From Gammaproteobacteria bacterium (GTDB lineage Bacteria > Pseudomonadota > Gammaproteobacteria > PS1 > Pseudothioglobaceae), in contig JAQRMT010000032.1 in the NCBI GenBank assembly GCA_028599035.1, forward strand, positions 1 through 13,982: a stretch of DNA of 13,982 bases. The letters run 5' to 3'. Position numbers and translations under genes: made by a program. Under the pieces are notes generated by a model. It saw only the letters and a program-made list of their open reading frames with translations. It made no database searches and had not been told where the DNA came from. Positions 6,713 through 13,820 of the stretch are shown in pieces. The first letter of the stretch is position 1. Every line of letters starts with the position of its first letter.

Positions 6713-7108
6713 TTAAGAAACGCTACACAAAACTTCACCACCCACATTTTGGGCGGCTGCAGCTTGTCCAGTCATCACACCTTTAGGTGTTGAAACAATA
6801 ACAATACCTAGTCCGTTCATAACACTCGGCATTTCAGTATTTTTCACATATACACGCAAACTTGGCTTTGAAATTCTTTTTAAGGAATCAATAACCGGTT
6901 TATCGTCATAATACTTTAACTTGATGGTTAAAGTTTTGGTGGCTTTTTCACCTGCTACACTAAATGACTCAATATAGCCTTCTTGCTGCATCACACTAGC
7001 GATAGCAGATTTTAAATTTGATGCTGGAATGTTAACTTCTTTCTTTTCAACCATATGCGCATTACGAATGCGAGTCAACATATCAGCAACTGGATCAGAC
7101 ATACTCAT
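6713..7108 (-). CDS. rpsH: 30S ribosomal protein S8
   Basis: S8 is a primary binder of the central domain of 16S rRNA and in E. coli the translational repressor of the spc genes. The 131-residue product begins MSMSDPVADMLTRIRNAHM and ends with NGLGIVIVSTPKGVMTGQ, AAAQNVGGEVLCSVS; the STPKGVMT motif is the family RNA-binding signature. Of the two nearby ATGs (7108 and 7102), 7108 is seven bases from a strong AGGAGGT site and is chosen. Its possible mRNA target in this operon is the inverted repeat at 7995-8018. Confidence 0.98.
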   Translation of the reverse strand: MSMSDPVADMLTRIRNAHMVEKKEVNIPASNLKSAIASVMQQEGYIESFSVAGEKATKTLTIKLKYYDDKPVIDSLKRISKPSLRVYVKNTEMPSVMNGLGIVIVSTPKGVMTGQAAAAQNVGGEVLCSVS

Positions 7109-7120
7109 ATCAACAACCTC

Positions 7121-7426
7121 CTACCAACTTGCTTTAGATAAACCGGGCACTTCACCATTCATAGTGCGCTCTCTAAGCTTGGTTCTAGCCAAACCAAACT
7201 TACGGTAAAAACCATGTGGACGACCCGTCAAGCCACAACGACTGCGTTGTCTTGTCGGTGAAGCGTCTCGTGGCAACGCTTGCAATTTAATCGTTGCATG
7301 AAAGCGCTCCTCATCAGAAGAGTTTACACTCTTAATAATTTTCTTTAACTCAAGGCGCTTAGTGCGGTATTTTTCAACCAACTTGGTGCGCTTGATATCT
7401 CTATTTATCATAGACTTTTTAGCCAT
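7121..7426 (-). CDS. rpsN: 30S ribosomal protein S14 (zinc-free long form)
   Basis: S14 is a 30S head protein assembled late. The 101-residue product equals the E. coli length and is the long C-minus form. It has LQALPRDASPTRQRSRCGLT, GRPHGFYRKFGLARTKLRE and the C-terminus NGEVPGLSKASW, without the CxxC pairs of the zinc form. The ATG lies inside the end of rplE, an eight-base overlap (7419-7426), with an AAGGAT site in the last rplE codons. Translation is therefore probably coupled to rplE. Confidence 0.98.
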   Translation of the reverse strand: MAKKSMINRDIKRTKLVEKYRTKRLELKKIIKSVNSSDEERFHATIKLQALPRDASPTRQRSRCGLTGRPHGFYRKFGLARTKLRERTMNGEVPGLSKASW

Positions 7427-7970
7427 TTTCTTTATCCTTAAATGGGAAATTAAACATTGCTAATAGTTTCTTAGCGTCATCATTATTTTGTGCAGTAGTG
7501 GTGACAGCAATATCCATACCCCGCACTCTTGTTACTTTTTCAAAATCAATTTCTGGGAATACGATTTGCTCGGTTAAGCCCATATTGTAATTACCACGAC
7601 CATCAAATGATTTTTCGTTCAAACCACGGAAATCACGAATACGAGGAATCGCAATATTCACTAAGCGGTCTAAAAATTCATACATCTTTTCTTTGCGCAG
7701 TGTGACTTTACAACCAATAGCGTTACCTTCTCTTAATTTAAAGCTCGCTACTGATTTACGCGCAATACAAGTCATTGGTTTTTGACCAGAGATTAAACTC
7801 ATCTCTTCTAATGCGCTTTGTAAAATCTTCTTATCACCTAGTGCGCTACCTAAACCCATATTAATGGTGATTTTTTCAATCTTAGGCACTGCCATTGGAT
7901 TTTCCTGTCCCAACTCTTTTTGTAGTGCAGGTAGAATCTCTTTTTTATATTGTTGCTGTAATCTAGACAT
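7419..7970 (-). CDS. rplE: 50S ribosomal protein L5
   Basis: L5 binds 5S rRNA and contacts P-site tRNA and the S13 bridge. The 183-residue product (E. coli 179) has VPKIEKITINMGLGSALGDK (residues about 28-47), SGQKPMTCIARKSVASFKLR, and AIGCKVTLRKEKMYEFLDRL. IPRIRDFRGLNEKSFDGRGN and MGLTEQIVFPEIDFEKV follow near the middle. The end, FPFKDKENG, is a few residues longer than in E. coli and produces the overlap with rpsN. An AAGGA site stands eight bases before the ATG, immediately downstream of a perfect inverted repeat at the rplX stop. In E. coli the start of this gene is the S8 repression target. Confidence 0.98.
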   Translation of the reverse strand: MSRLQQQYKKEILPALQKELGQENPMAVPKIEKITINMGLGSALGDKKILQSALEEMSLISGQKPMTCIARKSVASFKLREGNAIGCKVTLRKEKMYEFLDRLVNIAIPRIRDFRGLNEKSFDGRGNYNMGLTEQIVFPEIDFEKVTRVRGMDIAVTTTAQNNDDAKKLLAMFNFPFKDKENG

Positions 7971-7994
7971 GGTTCTTTTCCTTCTTTAACTGTT

Positions 7995-8018
7995 TCAAAC
8001 GATTGAATCGCCGTTTGA
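7995..8018 (-). promoter_or_regulatory. perfect 7-bp inverted repeat at rplX stop, candidate S8 operator
   Basis: In the RNA UCAAACG (8018-8012) pairs perfectly with CGUUUGA (8001-7995) around a ten-base loop GCGAUUCAAU; an alternative inner CGA/UCG pairing is possible. The 3' arm contains the rplX stop codon, and rplE starts 25 bases downstream. S8 represses the E. coli spc genes by binding mRNA at this same junction, so a translational operator is plausible. No U-run follows it, so it is not an intrinsic terminator. Confidence 0.45.
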
Positions 8019-8306
8019 TTTAAAAAATCTCTCTTTGTTGCCATCTTTATCAGTGCGCACACCAACTCTGTCTGCTTTTTTTGTTTTAGTGTTATAAATT
8101 GCTACATTAGAAACTGCCATTGGCATTTCTGTATCAATAATACCACCTGTTACACCAGCATTCGGATTTGGCTTAGTGTGCTTCTTAGCAATATTCAAAC
8201 CCTCAACCACGACTTTATTGTTAGCAATTTTTGTTACTGTGCCGATTGAACCTTTGTCCTTTCCAGCGATAACAATCACCTCATCGTTCATTTTAATTTT
8301 TTGCAT
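7995..8306 (-). CDS. rplX: 50S ribosomal protein L24
   Basis: L24 starts 50S assembly by binding the 5' end of 23S rRNA and lies near the tunnel exit. The 103-residue product (E. coli 104) has the KOW motif DEVIVIAGKDKGSIGTVTKI (residues about 8-27), GLNIAKKHTKPNP, and the C-terminal DRVGVRTDKDGNKERFFKSN. The ATG abuts the rplN stop (TAAATG) with a GAGG site inside the end of rplN. The last codons and the TGA stop form one arm and the loop of an inverted repeat described separately. Confidence 0.98.
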   Translation of the reverse strand: MQKIKMNDEVIVIAGKDKGSIGTVTKIANNKVVVEGLNIAKKHTKPNPNAGVTGGIIDTEMPMAVSNVAIYNTKTKKADRVGVRTDKDGNKERFFKSNGDSIV

Positions 8307-8675
8307 TTATAGTACCTCGGGTGCTAATGACACAATTTTCATAAACTTTGCACTACGCAATTCACGCGTTACAGGTCCAAAAATACGCGTACCTACTGGC
8401 TCAAGCTTGGTGTTCAATAATACAACCGCATTACCGTCGAAACGAATGCGTGAACCATCAGCACGACGAACGCCTTGTGCTGTTCGAACAACAACAGCGT
8501 CATAGACATCGCCTTTTTTCACTTTAGCTCGTGGTGCGGCCTCTTTAATGCTGACCTTAATTACATCGCCAATATTGGCATAACGGCGCTTAGATCCGCC
8601 TAATACTTTAATACACATTGCCTTAATGCCGCCACTGTTATCAGCGACTTTAAGTTTAGTTTGCATTTGAATCAT
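8307..8675 (-). CDS. rplN: 50S ribosomal protein L14
   Basis: L14 lies at the subunit interface, forms bridges to 16S rRNA and is the docking site of the silencing factor RsfS. The 122-residue product is standard length and starts MIQMQTKLKVADNSGG. KVLGGSKRRYANIGDVIKVS, KKGDVYDAVVVRTAQGVRR, RFDGNAVVLLN and GTRIFGPVTRELRSAKFMKI follow; the GDVI...EAAPRAKVKKG stretch is the family signature. In E. coli it begins the spc operon behind its own promoter. Here it follows rpsQ by 26 bases, and no convincing promoter is visible in the gap. Confidence 0.98.
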   Translation of the reverse strand: MIQMQTKLKVADNSGGIKAMCIKVLGGSKRRYANIGDVIKVSIKEAAPRAKVKKGDVYDAVVVRTAQGVRRADGSRIRFDGNAVVLLNTKLEPVGTRIFGPVTRELRSAKFMKIVSLAPEVL

Positions 8676-8701
8676 GGTTCTACTCTCTTATAAATTCAAA
8701 A

Positions 8702-8968
8702 TTAATCAAGGGAAACTGATTTCTCAACCACTTCCAATAATGCCCAACACTTAGTTTTAGAAAATGGCTTTGCCTCTACAACTCTCACTGTATCGCCTAA
8801 ACCACATTCATTCTTCTCATCATGCGCATGAACTTTGGTACTACGCTTGATGTATTTCTTATAAATTGGGTGTCTTACTTTGCGTTCAATCATAATAGCA
8901 ATCGTTTTGTCGCGACTATTGCTAACAACTTTACCTGTTAATACGCGTTCTACTTTGTTCTCGCTCAT
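8702..8968 (-). CDS. rpsQ: 30S ribosomal protein S17
   Basis: S17 is an OB-fold primary binder of the 16S 5' domain. The 88-residue product (E. coli 84) has RVLTGKVVSNSRDKTIAIMI (residues about 8-27), ERKVRHPIYKKYIKRSTK, HDEKNECGLGDTVRVVEAKP, and FSKTKCWALLEVVE. The ATG overlaps the rpmC stop by four bases (ATGA), a typical coupling arrangement. It is the last gene of what is the S10 operon in E. coli. Confidence 0.98.
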   Translation of the reverse strand: MSENKVERVLTGKVVSNSRDKTIAIMIERKVRHPIYKKYIKRSTKVHAHDEKNECGLGDTVRVVEAKPFSKTKCWALLEVVEKSVSLD

Positions 8969-9153
8969 GCTTGTTTCTCTTTAATAATAGTTTTAACTTG
9001 TGCAATTGATCTCTTGATCTTTCTCAGCTTCGATGCATCATCTAATTGTGCACTTTTATGTTGCATACGCAACTCGAAATGTTCTTTTAGTAGCGTCATC
9101 AAAGTTTCGTTAAGTGCAGAAACATCTTGATCTCTTAATTCTTTTACATCCAT
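8965..9153 (-). CDS. rpmC: 50S ribosomal protein L29
   Basis: L29 is a two-helix protein at the tunnel exit near L23, where trigger factor and SRP dock. The 62-residue product starts MDVKELRDQDVSALNETLMT and has LLKEHFELRMQHKSAQLDDA. Next come KLRKIKRSIAQVKTIIKEKQ, in which the KIKRSIAQVKTI stretch is the family signature. Length matches E. coli (63). Its ATG overlaps the rplP stop by one base (TAATG) and its stop overlaps the rpsQ ATG by four, so three genes are tightly coupled. Confidence 0.98.
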   Translation of the reverse strand: MDVKELRDQDVSALNETLMTLLKEHFELRMQHKSAQLDDASKLRKIKRSIAQVKTIIKEKQA

Positions 9154-9563
9154 TACATTGCCATCCTTTTAATTACTTTTGTTTTTACTGGCAACTTGGC
9201 CGCAGCAAGTTGGAACGCCTCTCTTGCAACGGTTTCATCAACGCCTTGCATTTCGAACAACATTTGACCTGGCTTAATTTGTGCAATCCAGTACTCAACA
9301 CTACCTTTACCTTTGCCCATACGAACTTCTAATGGTTTCTTAGTAATAGGCTTGTCTGGGAATACACGAATCCAAATCTTACCTTGTCTTTTTACATGGC
9401 GCGTCATGGCTCTTCGTGCAGCTTCAATTTGTCTGGCAGTCATACGGCATCTACCAACAGCTTGCAGACCAATCTCTCCAAAACTAACCTTATGACCAGT
9501 TGCCAAACCGCGGTTACGGCCTTTCATTTGTTTTCTAAATTTTGTGCGTTTAGGTTGTAACAT
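9153..9563 (-). CDS. rplP: 50S ribosomal protein L16
   Basis: L16 lies beside the A-site tRNA elbow and is needed for a functional peptidyl-transferase centre. The 136-residue product equals the E. coli length. It has MLQPKRTKFRKQMKGRNRGL, GFGEIGLQA-like SFGEIGLQAVGRCRMTARQI, and RVFPDKPITKKPLEVRMGKG, then KGSVEYWIAQIKPGQMLFEM. The arginine of VRMGKGKG (near residue 81) aligns with the residue that is hydroxylated in E. coli; whether it is modified here cannot be seen. The gap from rpsC is 11 bases. Confidence 0.98.
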   Translation of the reverse strand: MLQPKRTKFRKQMKGRNRGLATGHKVSFGEIGLQAVGRCRMTARQIEAARRAMTRHVKRQGKIWIRVFPDKPITKKPLEVRMGKGKGSVEYWIAQIKPGQMLFEMQGVDETVAREAFQLAAAKLPVKTKVIKRMAM

Positions 9564-9574
9564 TTGTTAATCCT

Positions 9575-10267
9575 TTATTTCTTAGCAATTTGATTAGTAG
9601 CGCCACGACGAGCAACCTCATCTAATGTGCCTTTCTTATGGTCTAGGATTTCACCTTTAAAAATCCAAACCTTAATACCAATCACACCATATTGTGTATT
9701 TGCACCATAATGGGCATAATCAACATCCGCTCTAAATGTGTGCAACGGCACACGGCCTTCTCGATACCATTCAGAACGCGCAATTTCTGCACCATTCAAA
9801 CGACCACTAACCATGACTTTAATTCCCTGTGCACCAAGGCGTGTTGCATTACCTAACACGCGTTTAACAGCACGACGATACATCACTCGCTTTTCTAACT
9901 GCTGTGCAATATTTTCTGCCACTAGGCGCGCATCTAATTCTGGCTTTTTAATTTCTTCAATACTAATATGTGCCGGAATGCCCATCATCTTAGTTACTGT
10001 TGTTTTTAGGTCTTCAATGTCAGCGCCTTTTTTGCCAATCACGATGCCTGGACGGGCAGTATGAATAGTAATTTTAGCGTTATTTGCTAGGCGTTCAATT
10101 TGGACACGACTAACAGAAGCAGCTGTTAATTTTTCAAACAGATAATCTCTAACCTCAATATCAGACAATAAGAACTTAGAATAATCTTGAGAATTTGCAT
10201 ACCACTTAGAGTCCCAATCTTTAACGATGCCTAATCTAATACCTTTTGGATTTACTTTTTGACCCAT
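9575..10267 (-). CDS. rpsC: 30S ribosomal protein S3
   Basis: S3 sits at the mRNA entry of the 30S head and contributes to mRNA unwinding. The 230-residue product (E. coli 233) begins MGQKVNPKGIRLGIVKDWDS. It contains a type-2 KH domain with the GxxG loop in TARPGIVIGKKGADIEDLK (residues about 69-87). The C-terminal domain has MVSGRLNGAEIARSEWYREG, RVPLHTFRADVDYAHYGANT and YGVIGIKVWIFKGEIL. It follows rplV by two bases, with an AGG site in the rplV end. Confidence 0.98.
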   Translation of the reverse strand: MGQKVNPKGIRLGIVKDWDSKWYANSQDYSKFLLSDIEVRDYLFEKLTAASVSRVQIERLANNAKITIHTARPGIVIGKKGADIEDLKTTVTKMMGIPAHISIEEIKKPELDARLVAENIAQQLEKRVMYRRAVKRVLGNATRLGAQGIKVMVSGRLNGAEIARSEWYREGRVPLHTFRADVDYAHYGANTQYGVIGIKVWIFKGEILDHKKGTLDEVARRGATNQIAKK

Positions 10268-10269
10268 AA

Positions 10270-10605
10270 TTAACCTGCACTTACGCCAACTGTAATGTGG
10301 CTTGTTCTTTTTAAAATACGATTCGCTCTACCTTTTGCTCTAGGGCGAATTCTTTTCATTGTAGAGCCTTCATCAATATAAACGCTACTCACTTTTAATT
10401 CATCAATATCTAATCCATCGTTATGTTCAGCATTCGAAATCGCTGAATTTAACACTTTCTTAACTAATACCGATGCTTTTTTATTGCTAAACGATAAAAT
10501 ATTAAGCGCTTCTTCTACCGACTTTAAACGGATTTGATCCGCCACCAATCGTGCCTTAAAAGCCGAGGTTTTTGCATATTTATGACTTGCTTTAACTTCT
10601 TTCAT
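10270..10605 (-). CDS. rplV: 50S ribosomal protein L22
   Basis: L22 has a globular domain at the tunnel exit and a long beta-hairpin that forms the tunnel constriction together with L4. The 111-residue product (E. coli 110) contains AKTSAFKARLVADQIRLKSV, EEALNILSFSNKKASVLVKK, VLNSAISNAEHNDGLD and the hairpin GSTMKRIRPRAKGRANRILK (residues about 80-99), ending RTSHITVGVSAG. The hairpin has the usual length, with no sign of the insertions or deletions linked to macrolide resistance. Confidence 0.98.
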   Translation of the reverse strand: MKEVKASHKYAKTSAFKARLVADQIRLKSVEEALNILSFSNKKASVLVKKVLNSAISNAEHNDGLDIDELKVSSVYIDEGSTMKRIRPRAKGRANRILKRTSHITVGVSAG

Positions 10606-10626
10606 TTTCTCAATCTACCTTTTTAT

Positions 10627-10896
10627 TTATGCTTTACGGTCACCTGAATGTGCATGGAATGTTCTAGTCGCTGCAAATTCACCTAATTTATGTCCAACCA
10701 TTTGTTCGTTAATTGACACTGGCACATGTGCCCTGCCATTATGTATTGCGATGGTTAAACCAATCATCTCAGGCACAACTACCGAACGCCTAGACCAAGT
10801 TTTAATTGGTTTTCTATCGTTATTTTCTTGAGCAGTTAATACTTTCTTGATTAAATGCTCGTCAACAAATGGACCCTTTCTTAATGATCTAGCCAT
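10627..10896 (-). CDS. rpsS: 30S ribosomal protein S19
   Basis: S19 is a 30S head protein that forms bridge contacts with L5 and S13. The 89-residue product (E. coli 92) starts MARSLRKGPFVDEHLIKKVL, then has IKTWSRRSVVVPEMIGLTIA, IHNGRAHVPVSI and MVGHKLGEFAATRTFHAHSG, ending DRKA. These are the family signatures across nearly the entire length. It lies 15 bases after rplB and 21 bases before rplV. Confidence 0.98.
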   Translation of the reverse strand: MARSLRKGPFVDEHLIKKVLTAQENNDRKPIKTWSRRSVVVPEMIGLTIAIHNGRAHVPVSINEQMVGHKLGEFAATRTFHAHSGDRKA

Positions 10897-10911
10897 AATA
10901 ATTAATTACCT

Positions 10912-11739
10912 TTATTTATTCCTACGACGCACGATAAGCTTATCAGTACGCTTATTGCTACGCGTTTTATAACCCTTAGTTGGTGTTCCCCAAGGAGAAA
11001 CCGGATGACGACCACCACTGGTTTTACCTTCGCCACCACCATGCGGGTGATCAACTGGATTCATCACCACACCACGAACAGTAGGCCTAACCCCTCTCCA
11101 ACGCGATGCACCAGCCTTACCTAACTTCCTTAAACTGTGTTCTTTCTTAGACACTTCACCAATCGTTGCCCTACACTCAGCCAACACTTTACGAACTTCG
11201 CCAGAGCGCAATCTTAAAGTTACATATGCACCTTCTTTTGCAATCAACTGCGCTGAAGTGCCAGCACTGCGTGCCATTTGTGCGCCTTTACCTGGTTTGA
11301 GTTCAATACAATGAATCACGCTACCTAGGGGGATATTGGTACAGGGCATAACATTGCCTGTTTGAATGGCAACACTATTACCTGAAACAATGCTATCACC
11401 TACTTTCAAGCCATTTGGTGCAATAATATATTTGCGCTCACCGTCTGTGTATAAAACTAAAGCAATGTTGGCACTACGATTTGGATCATATTCTAAGCGT
11501 TCAACGCGTGCCGTAATATCGTCTTTATTGCGTCTAAAATCAATAATACGATAACGACGCTTGTGACCACCGCCTTTATGGCGAACCGTAATCTTGCCAC
11601 GGTTGTTTCTGCCACTAATTCTATTTTTACTTTCTGTTAACGGCGCATAAGGTGCACCATTATATAAGTCTTTATCAACAACACTAACAACAAATCTTCT
11701 GCCGGGTGAGGTTGGTTTTCTTTTAATTACTTGTGTCAT
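10912..11739 (-). CDS. rplB: 50S ribosomal protein L2
   Basis: L2 is a primary 23S binder needed for subunit joining and peptidyl-transferase activity. The 275-residue product (E. coli 273) has an N-terminal RNA-binding domain (NRGKITVRHKGGGHKRRYRI, residues about 47-66, and RVERLEYDPNRSANIALVLY). A C-terminal SH3-like domain carries GASRWRGVRPTVRGVVMNPV then DHPHGGGEGKTSGGRHPVSP. The histidine in the DHPHGGG motif corresponds to the conserved H229 region of E. coli. The tail is KTRSNKRTDKLIVRRRNK. The gap from rplW is 11 bases. Confidence 0.98.
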   Translation of the reverse strand: MTQVIKRKPTSPGRRFVVSVVDKDLYNGAPYAPLTESKNRISGRNNRGKITVRHKGGGHKRRYRIIDFRRNKDDITARVERLEYDPNRSANIALVLYTDGERKYIIAPNGLKVGDSIVSGNSVAIQTGNVMPCTNIPLGSVIHCIELKPGKGAQMARSAGTSAQLIAKEGAYVTLRLRSGEVRKVLAECRATIGEVSKKEHSLRKLGKAGASRWRGVRPTVRGVVMNPVDHPHGGGEGKTSGGRHPVSPWGTPTKGYKTRSNKRTDKLIVRRRNK

Positions 11740-11750
11740 AATTTCTCTCT

Positions 11751-12041
11751 TTAAGATGCACTCACATCAATCATTTGACCTTCAGACACTTTTACCATTG
11801 CCTTCTTCCAATTGACACGACGGCCAATTTTACCTTTAAATATTTTTTTCTTACCTTTAACAACACAGGTTGTTACATTTTCTACGGTAACGCCAAACAG
11901 TGTTTCAACAGCGGCTTTAATTTCTTTTTTGTTACTGTCAACACGCACTTTAAACGCATATTGATTTTGCACCGATAACATTGATGTTTTCTCAGAAACA
12001 ATAGGTGCCAATAAGGTTTTTAATACTTTCTCTTGGTTCAT
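11751..12041 (-). CDS. rplW: 50S ribosomal protein L23
   Basis: L23 is at the tunnel exit and is the docking point for trigger factor and SRP. The 96-residue product (E. coli 100) contains TLLAPIVSEKTSMLSVQNQY, AFKVRVDSNKKEIKAAVETL and FGVTVENVTTCVVKGKKK, then KIGRRVNWKKAMVKVSEGQM. This is the usual bacterial L23 fold with a basic hairpin. The ATG overlaps the rplD stop by four bases (ATGA), and a strong GGAGG site lies about nine bases upstream inside rplD. Confidence 0.98.
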   Translation of the reverse strand: MNQEKVLKTLLAPIVSEKTSMLSVQNQYAFKVRVDSNKKEIKAAVETLFGVTVENVTTCVVKGKKKIFKGKIGRRVNWKKAMVKVSEGQMIDVSAS

Positions 12042-12652
12042 AATGAAGCCTCCACTTTTTTCAATGCCGCTTCAGTAATTACTACATTTTCATAACCGAT
12101 TAAACTAACTGGGTCAATACTTTGCGCATCACAAACACCAACATGGTATAAATTACGCGAAGAAAGATATAAATTCTCATCTAACTCGTCTGTCATTAAT
12201 AAGGCATCTTTAACATTAAGTGCTTTAAGCAACGCTGTCACATTTTTTGTTTTTGCATCTTTAATATCAAAGTCTTTCACCACTTTTAAACGCTCAGTGC
12301 GCACTAATTCAGAAAAAATAGCGCTGATTGCACCCTTGTACATTTTTTTATTAACTTTCTGCGCATAACTTTTTGGTTGTGCAGCAAATGTTACGCCACC
12401 TGAGCGCCAAATAGGACCACGAGAAGTACCTGCACGAGCACGGCCTGTGCCTTTTTGTGCCCATGGCTTCTTGCCACCACCGTTAACTGCTGAACGGTTT
12501 TTTTGCGCCTTAGAGCCTTGACGACCTGTTGCCATATAAGCTGTTGTCACTTGATGTACCAATGACTGGTTATAGTCTCTAGCAAACACCTTGTCCGCAA
12601 CTTCAGCAGAAGTGGACTTATTGGTGCTTATGTCTAATACTTTTAATTTCAT
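12038..12652 (-). CDS. rplD: 50S ribosomal protein L4
   Basis: L4 forms the exit-tunnel constriction with L22 and, in E. coli, controls the S10 operon by attenuation and translational repression. The 204-residue product (E. coli 201) has the tunnel loop NGGGKKPWAQKGTGRARAGT, then SRGPIWRSGGVTFAAQPKSY (residues about 57-96), AQKVNKKM, and the globular C-terminal part ending ITEAALKKVEASL. Because the mRNA leader of rpsJ here is only about 43 bases, the E. coli type L4 attenuator does not seem to be present. The gap from rplC is nine bases. Confidence 0.97.
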   Translation of the reverse strand: MKLKVLDISTNKSTSAEVADKVFARDYNQSLVHQVTTAYMATGRQGSKAQKNRSAVNGGGKKPWAQKGTGRARAGTSRGPIWRSGGVTFAAQPKSYAQKVNKKMYKGAISAIFSELVRTERLKVVKDFDIKDAKTKNVTALLKALNVKDALLMTDELDENLYLSSRNLYHVGVCDAQSIDPVSLIGYENVVITEAALKKVEASL

Positions 12653-12661
12653 CTCAAACCC

Positions 12662-13435
12662 TTATTCTTCTGTTGCTATTGCTGCTGGCATCTCATTTTC
12701 AACTTCTGCTTTAGCTTCTTCTTGCTGTGCCAATTGTGCAGCCTTTTGTTCTTGTAATTGTTTGGCAATATTATCGTTCACTTTATCTTTTTTAGTAGAC
12801 AAAACGACTTTAACAAAACCACTCTTAGAGCCAGGAATTGCACCCTTAACCAACAATAAGTTTCTACCACCATCAACTCTAATAATCTCTAGGCATTCCT
12901 GTGTTACCTGCTCATCACCCATATGGCCTGCCATTTTCTTGCCTTTAAAAACTCGCCCAGGATCTTGACATTGACCTGTAGAACCAATCGCTCTGTGAGA
13001 GATTGAGTTACCGTGAGTGGCATCTTGCATTGAGAAGTTGTGACGCTTCACACCACCTTGAAAGCCTTTACCTTTAGATTGACCTGTCACATCAACGAAT
13101 TGACCTGCACCCAATAAAGATAAATCAAAACTCTTTGCGTCAGCAATTTCATCAGCATCTGCTCTAAATTCCCAAAGACCTAAGCCAATATCTTCAGAGG
13201 CTTTAGCATAATGACCTTTTGTTGCCGATGAAACACGACGCAACTTTGCTTCGCCTTTTTTATTAACTTTAGCACCAGTGGTAACTTGCACAGCACTATA
13301 GCCATCTACCTCTATCGTTTTTGTTTGAACAATACGATTAGGTTCAATTTTAATAACACTTACCGCAGTCGCTGAGCCGTCCTCAGCCAAGATGCGCGTC
13401 ATACCTAATTTTTGTCCTACTAAACCAATTGCCAT
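12662..13435 (-). CDS. rplC: 50S ribosomal protein L3 with acidic C-terminal tail
   Basis: L3 is an early-assembly protein whose long loop reaches the peptidyl-transferase centre. The conserved part, residues 1 to about 216, starts MAIGLVGQKLGMTRILAEDG and includes VTGQSKGKGFQGGVKRHNF, DATHGNSISHRAIGSTGQ and DPGRVFKGKKMAGHMGDEQV. The GSTGQCQ stretch covers the region of the glutamine methylated by PrmB in E. coli. E. coli L3 has 209 residues; this one has 257. The extra tail (about 217-257) is rich in Q, A and E, with net negative charge and coiled-coil character (AKQLQEQKAAQLAQQEEAKA). The stop is in frame with no sign of a frameshift, and rplD begins nine bases later. Confidence 0.97.
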   Translation of the reverse strand: MAIGLVGQKLGMTRILAEDGSATAVSVIKIEPNRIVQTKTIEVDGYSAVQVTTGAKVNKKGEAKLRRVSSATKGHYAKASEDIGLGLWEFRADADEIADAKSFDLSLLGAGQFVDVTGQSKGKGFQGGVKRHNFSMQDATHGNSISHRAIGSTGQCQDPGRVFKGKKMAGHMGDEQVTQECLEIIRVDGGRNLLLVKGAIPGSKSGFVKVVLSTKKDKVNDNIAKQLQEQKAAQLAQQEEAKAEVENEMPAAIATEE

Positions 13436-13465
13436 GATCTTATTCCTAATTTATTGAATATCTGT

Positions 13466-13777
13466 CTAATTAAGCTTGATTGCTACATCAACACCAGCAG
13501 CTAAATCTAACTTCATTAAAGCATCTACTGTCTTATCTGTCGGGCTAATAACATCCATCAATCTAATGTATGTTCTTAATTCGTATTGGTCTCTCGCCTT
13601 TTTGTTAACATGCGGAGAAGTCAATACAGTGAAACGCTCTTTCTTTGTCGGTAAGGGGATTGGACCTCTAACGCTTGCACCTGTACGCTTAGCTGTTTCT
13701 ACAATCTCAATGGCAGACTTGTCGATTAAACGATGGTCAAATGCCTTTAATTTAATTCTAATATTCTGATTGCTCAT
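13466..13777 (-). CDS. rpsJ: 30S ribosomal protein S10
   Basis: S10 is a 30S head protein and, in complex with NusB, part of transcription antitermination. The 103-residue product equals the E. coli length. It has MSNQNIRIKLKAFDHRLIDK, SAIEIVETAKRTGASVRGPI, PLPTKKERFTVLTSPHVNKK, ARDQYELRTYIRLMDVISPT and KTVDALMKLDLAAGVDVAIK. It is the first gene after the promoter at 13828-13857. An AGGA site lies about nine bases before the ATG, and the gene ends with a TAG stop. Confidence 0.98.
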   Translation of the reverse strand: MSNQNIRIKLKAFDHRLIDKSAIEIVETAKRTGASVRGPIPLPTKKERFTVLTSPHVNKKARDQYELRTYIRLMDVISPTDKTVDALMKLDLAAGVDVAIKLN

Positions 13778-13820
13778 GTGTCTAATCCTATTTAAATCGA
13801 CTTATGTCTTTTAGCGAAAA

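Noticed and set aside
7850..8065. 71-codon minus-strand ORF across the rplX end and rplE start
   Set aside because: It is out of frame with two clear ribosomal genes that cover it, has no family match that I recognise, and no separate ribosome-binding site.
8176..8505. 109-codon plus-strand ORF opposite rplX/rplN, and the 97- to 125-codon plus-strand ORFs opposite rpsJ, rplC and rpsC
   Set aside because: All are antisense shadows of strongly conserved ribosomal genes, with no recognisable domain or ribosome-binding site.
8676..8701. TTATAAG-like -10 box before rplN as an spc promoter
   Set aside because: It matches TATAAT only partly and has no -35 at usable spacing; the region is simply AT-rich.
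11657..11690. TATAAT-like box on the minus strand inside the start of rplB
   Set aside because: The only -35 at 17 bases is TTAGTG, a poor match, and it lies in coding sequence. Chance in AT-rich DNA is enough to explain it.
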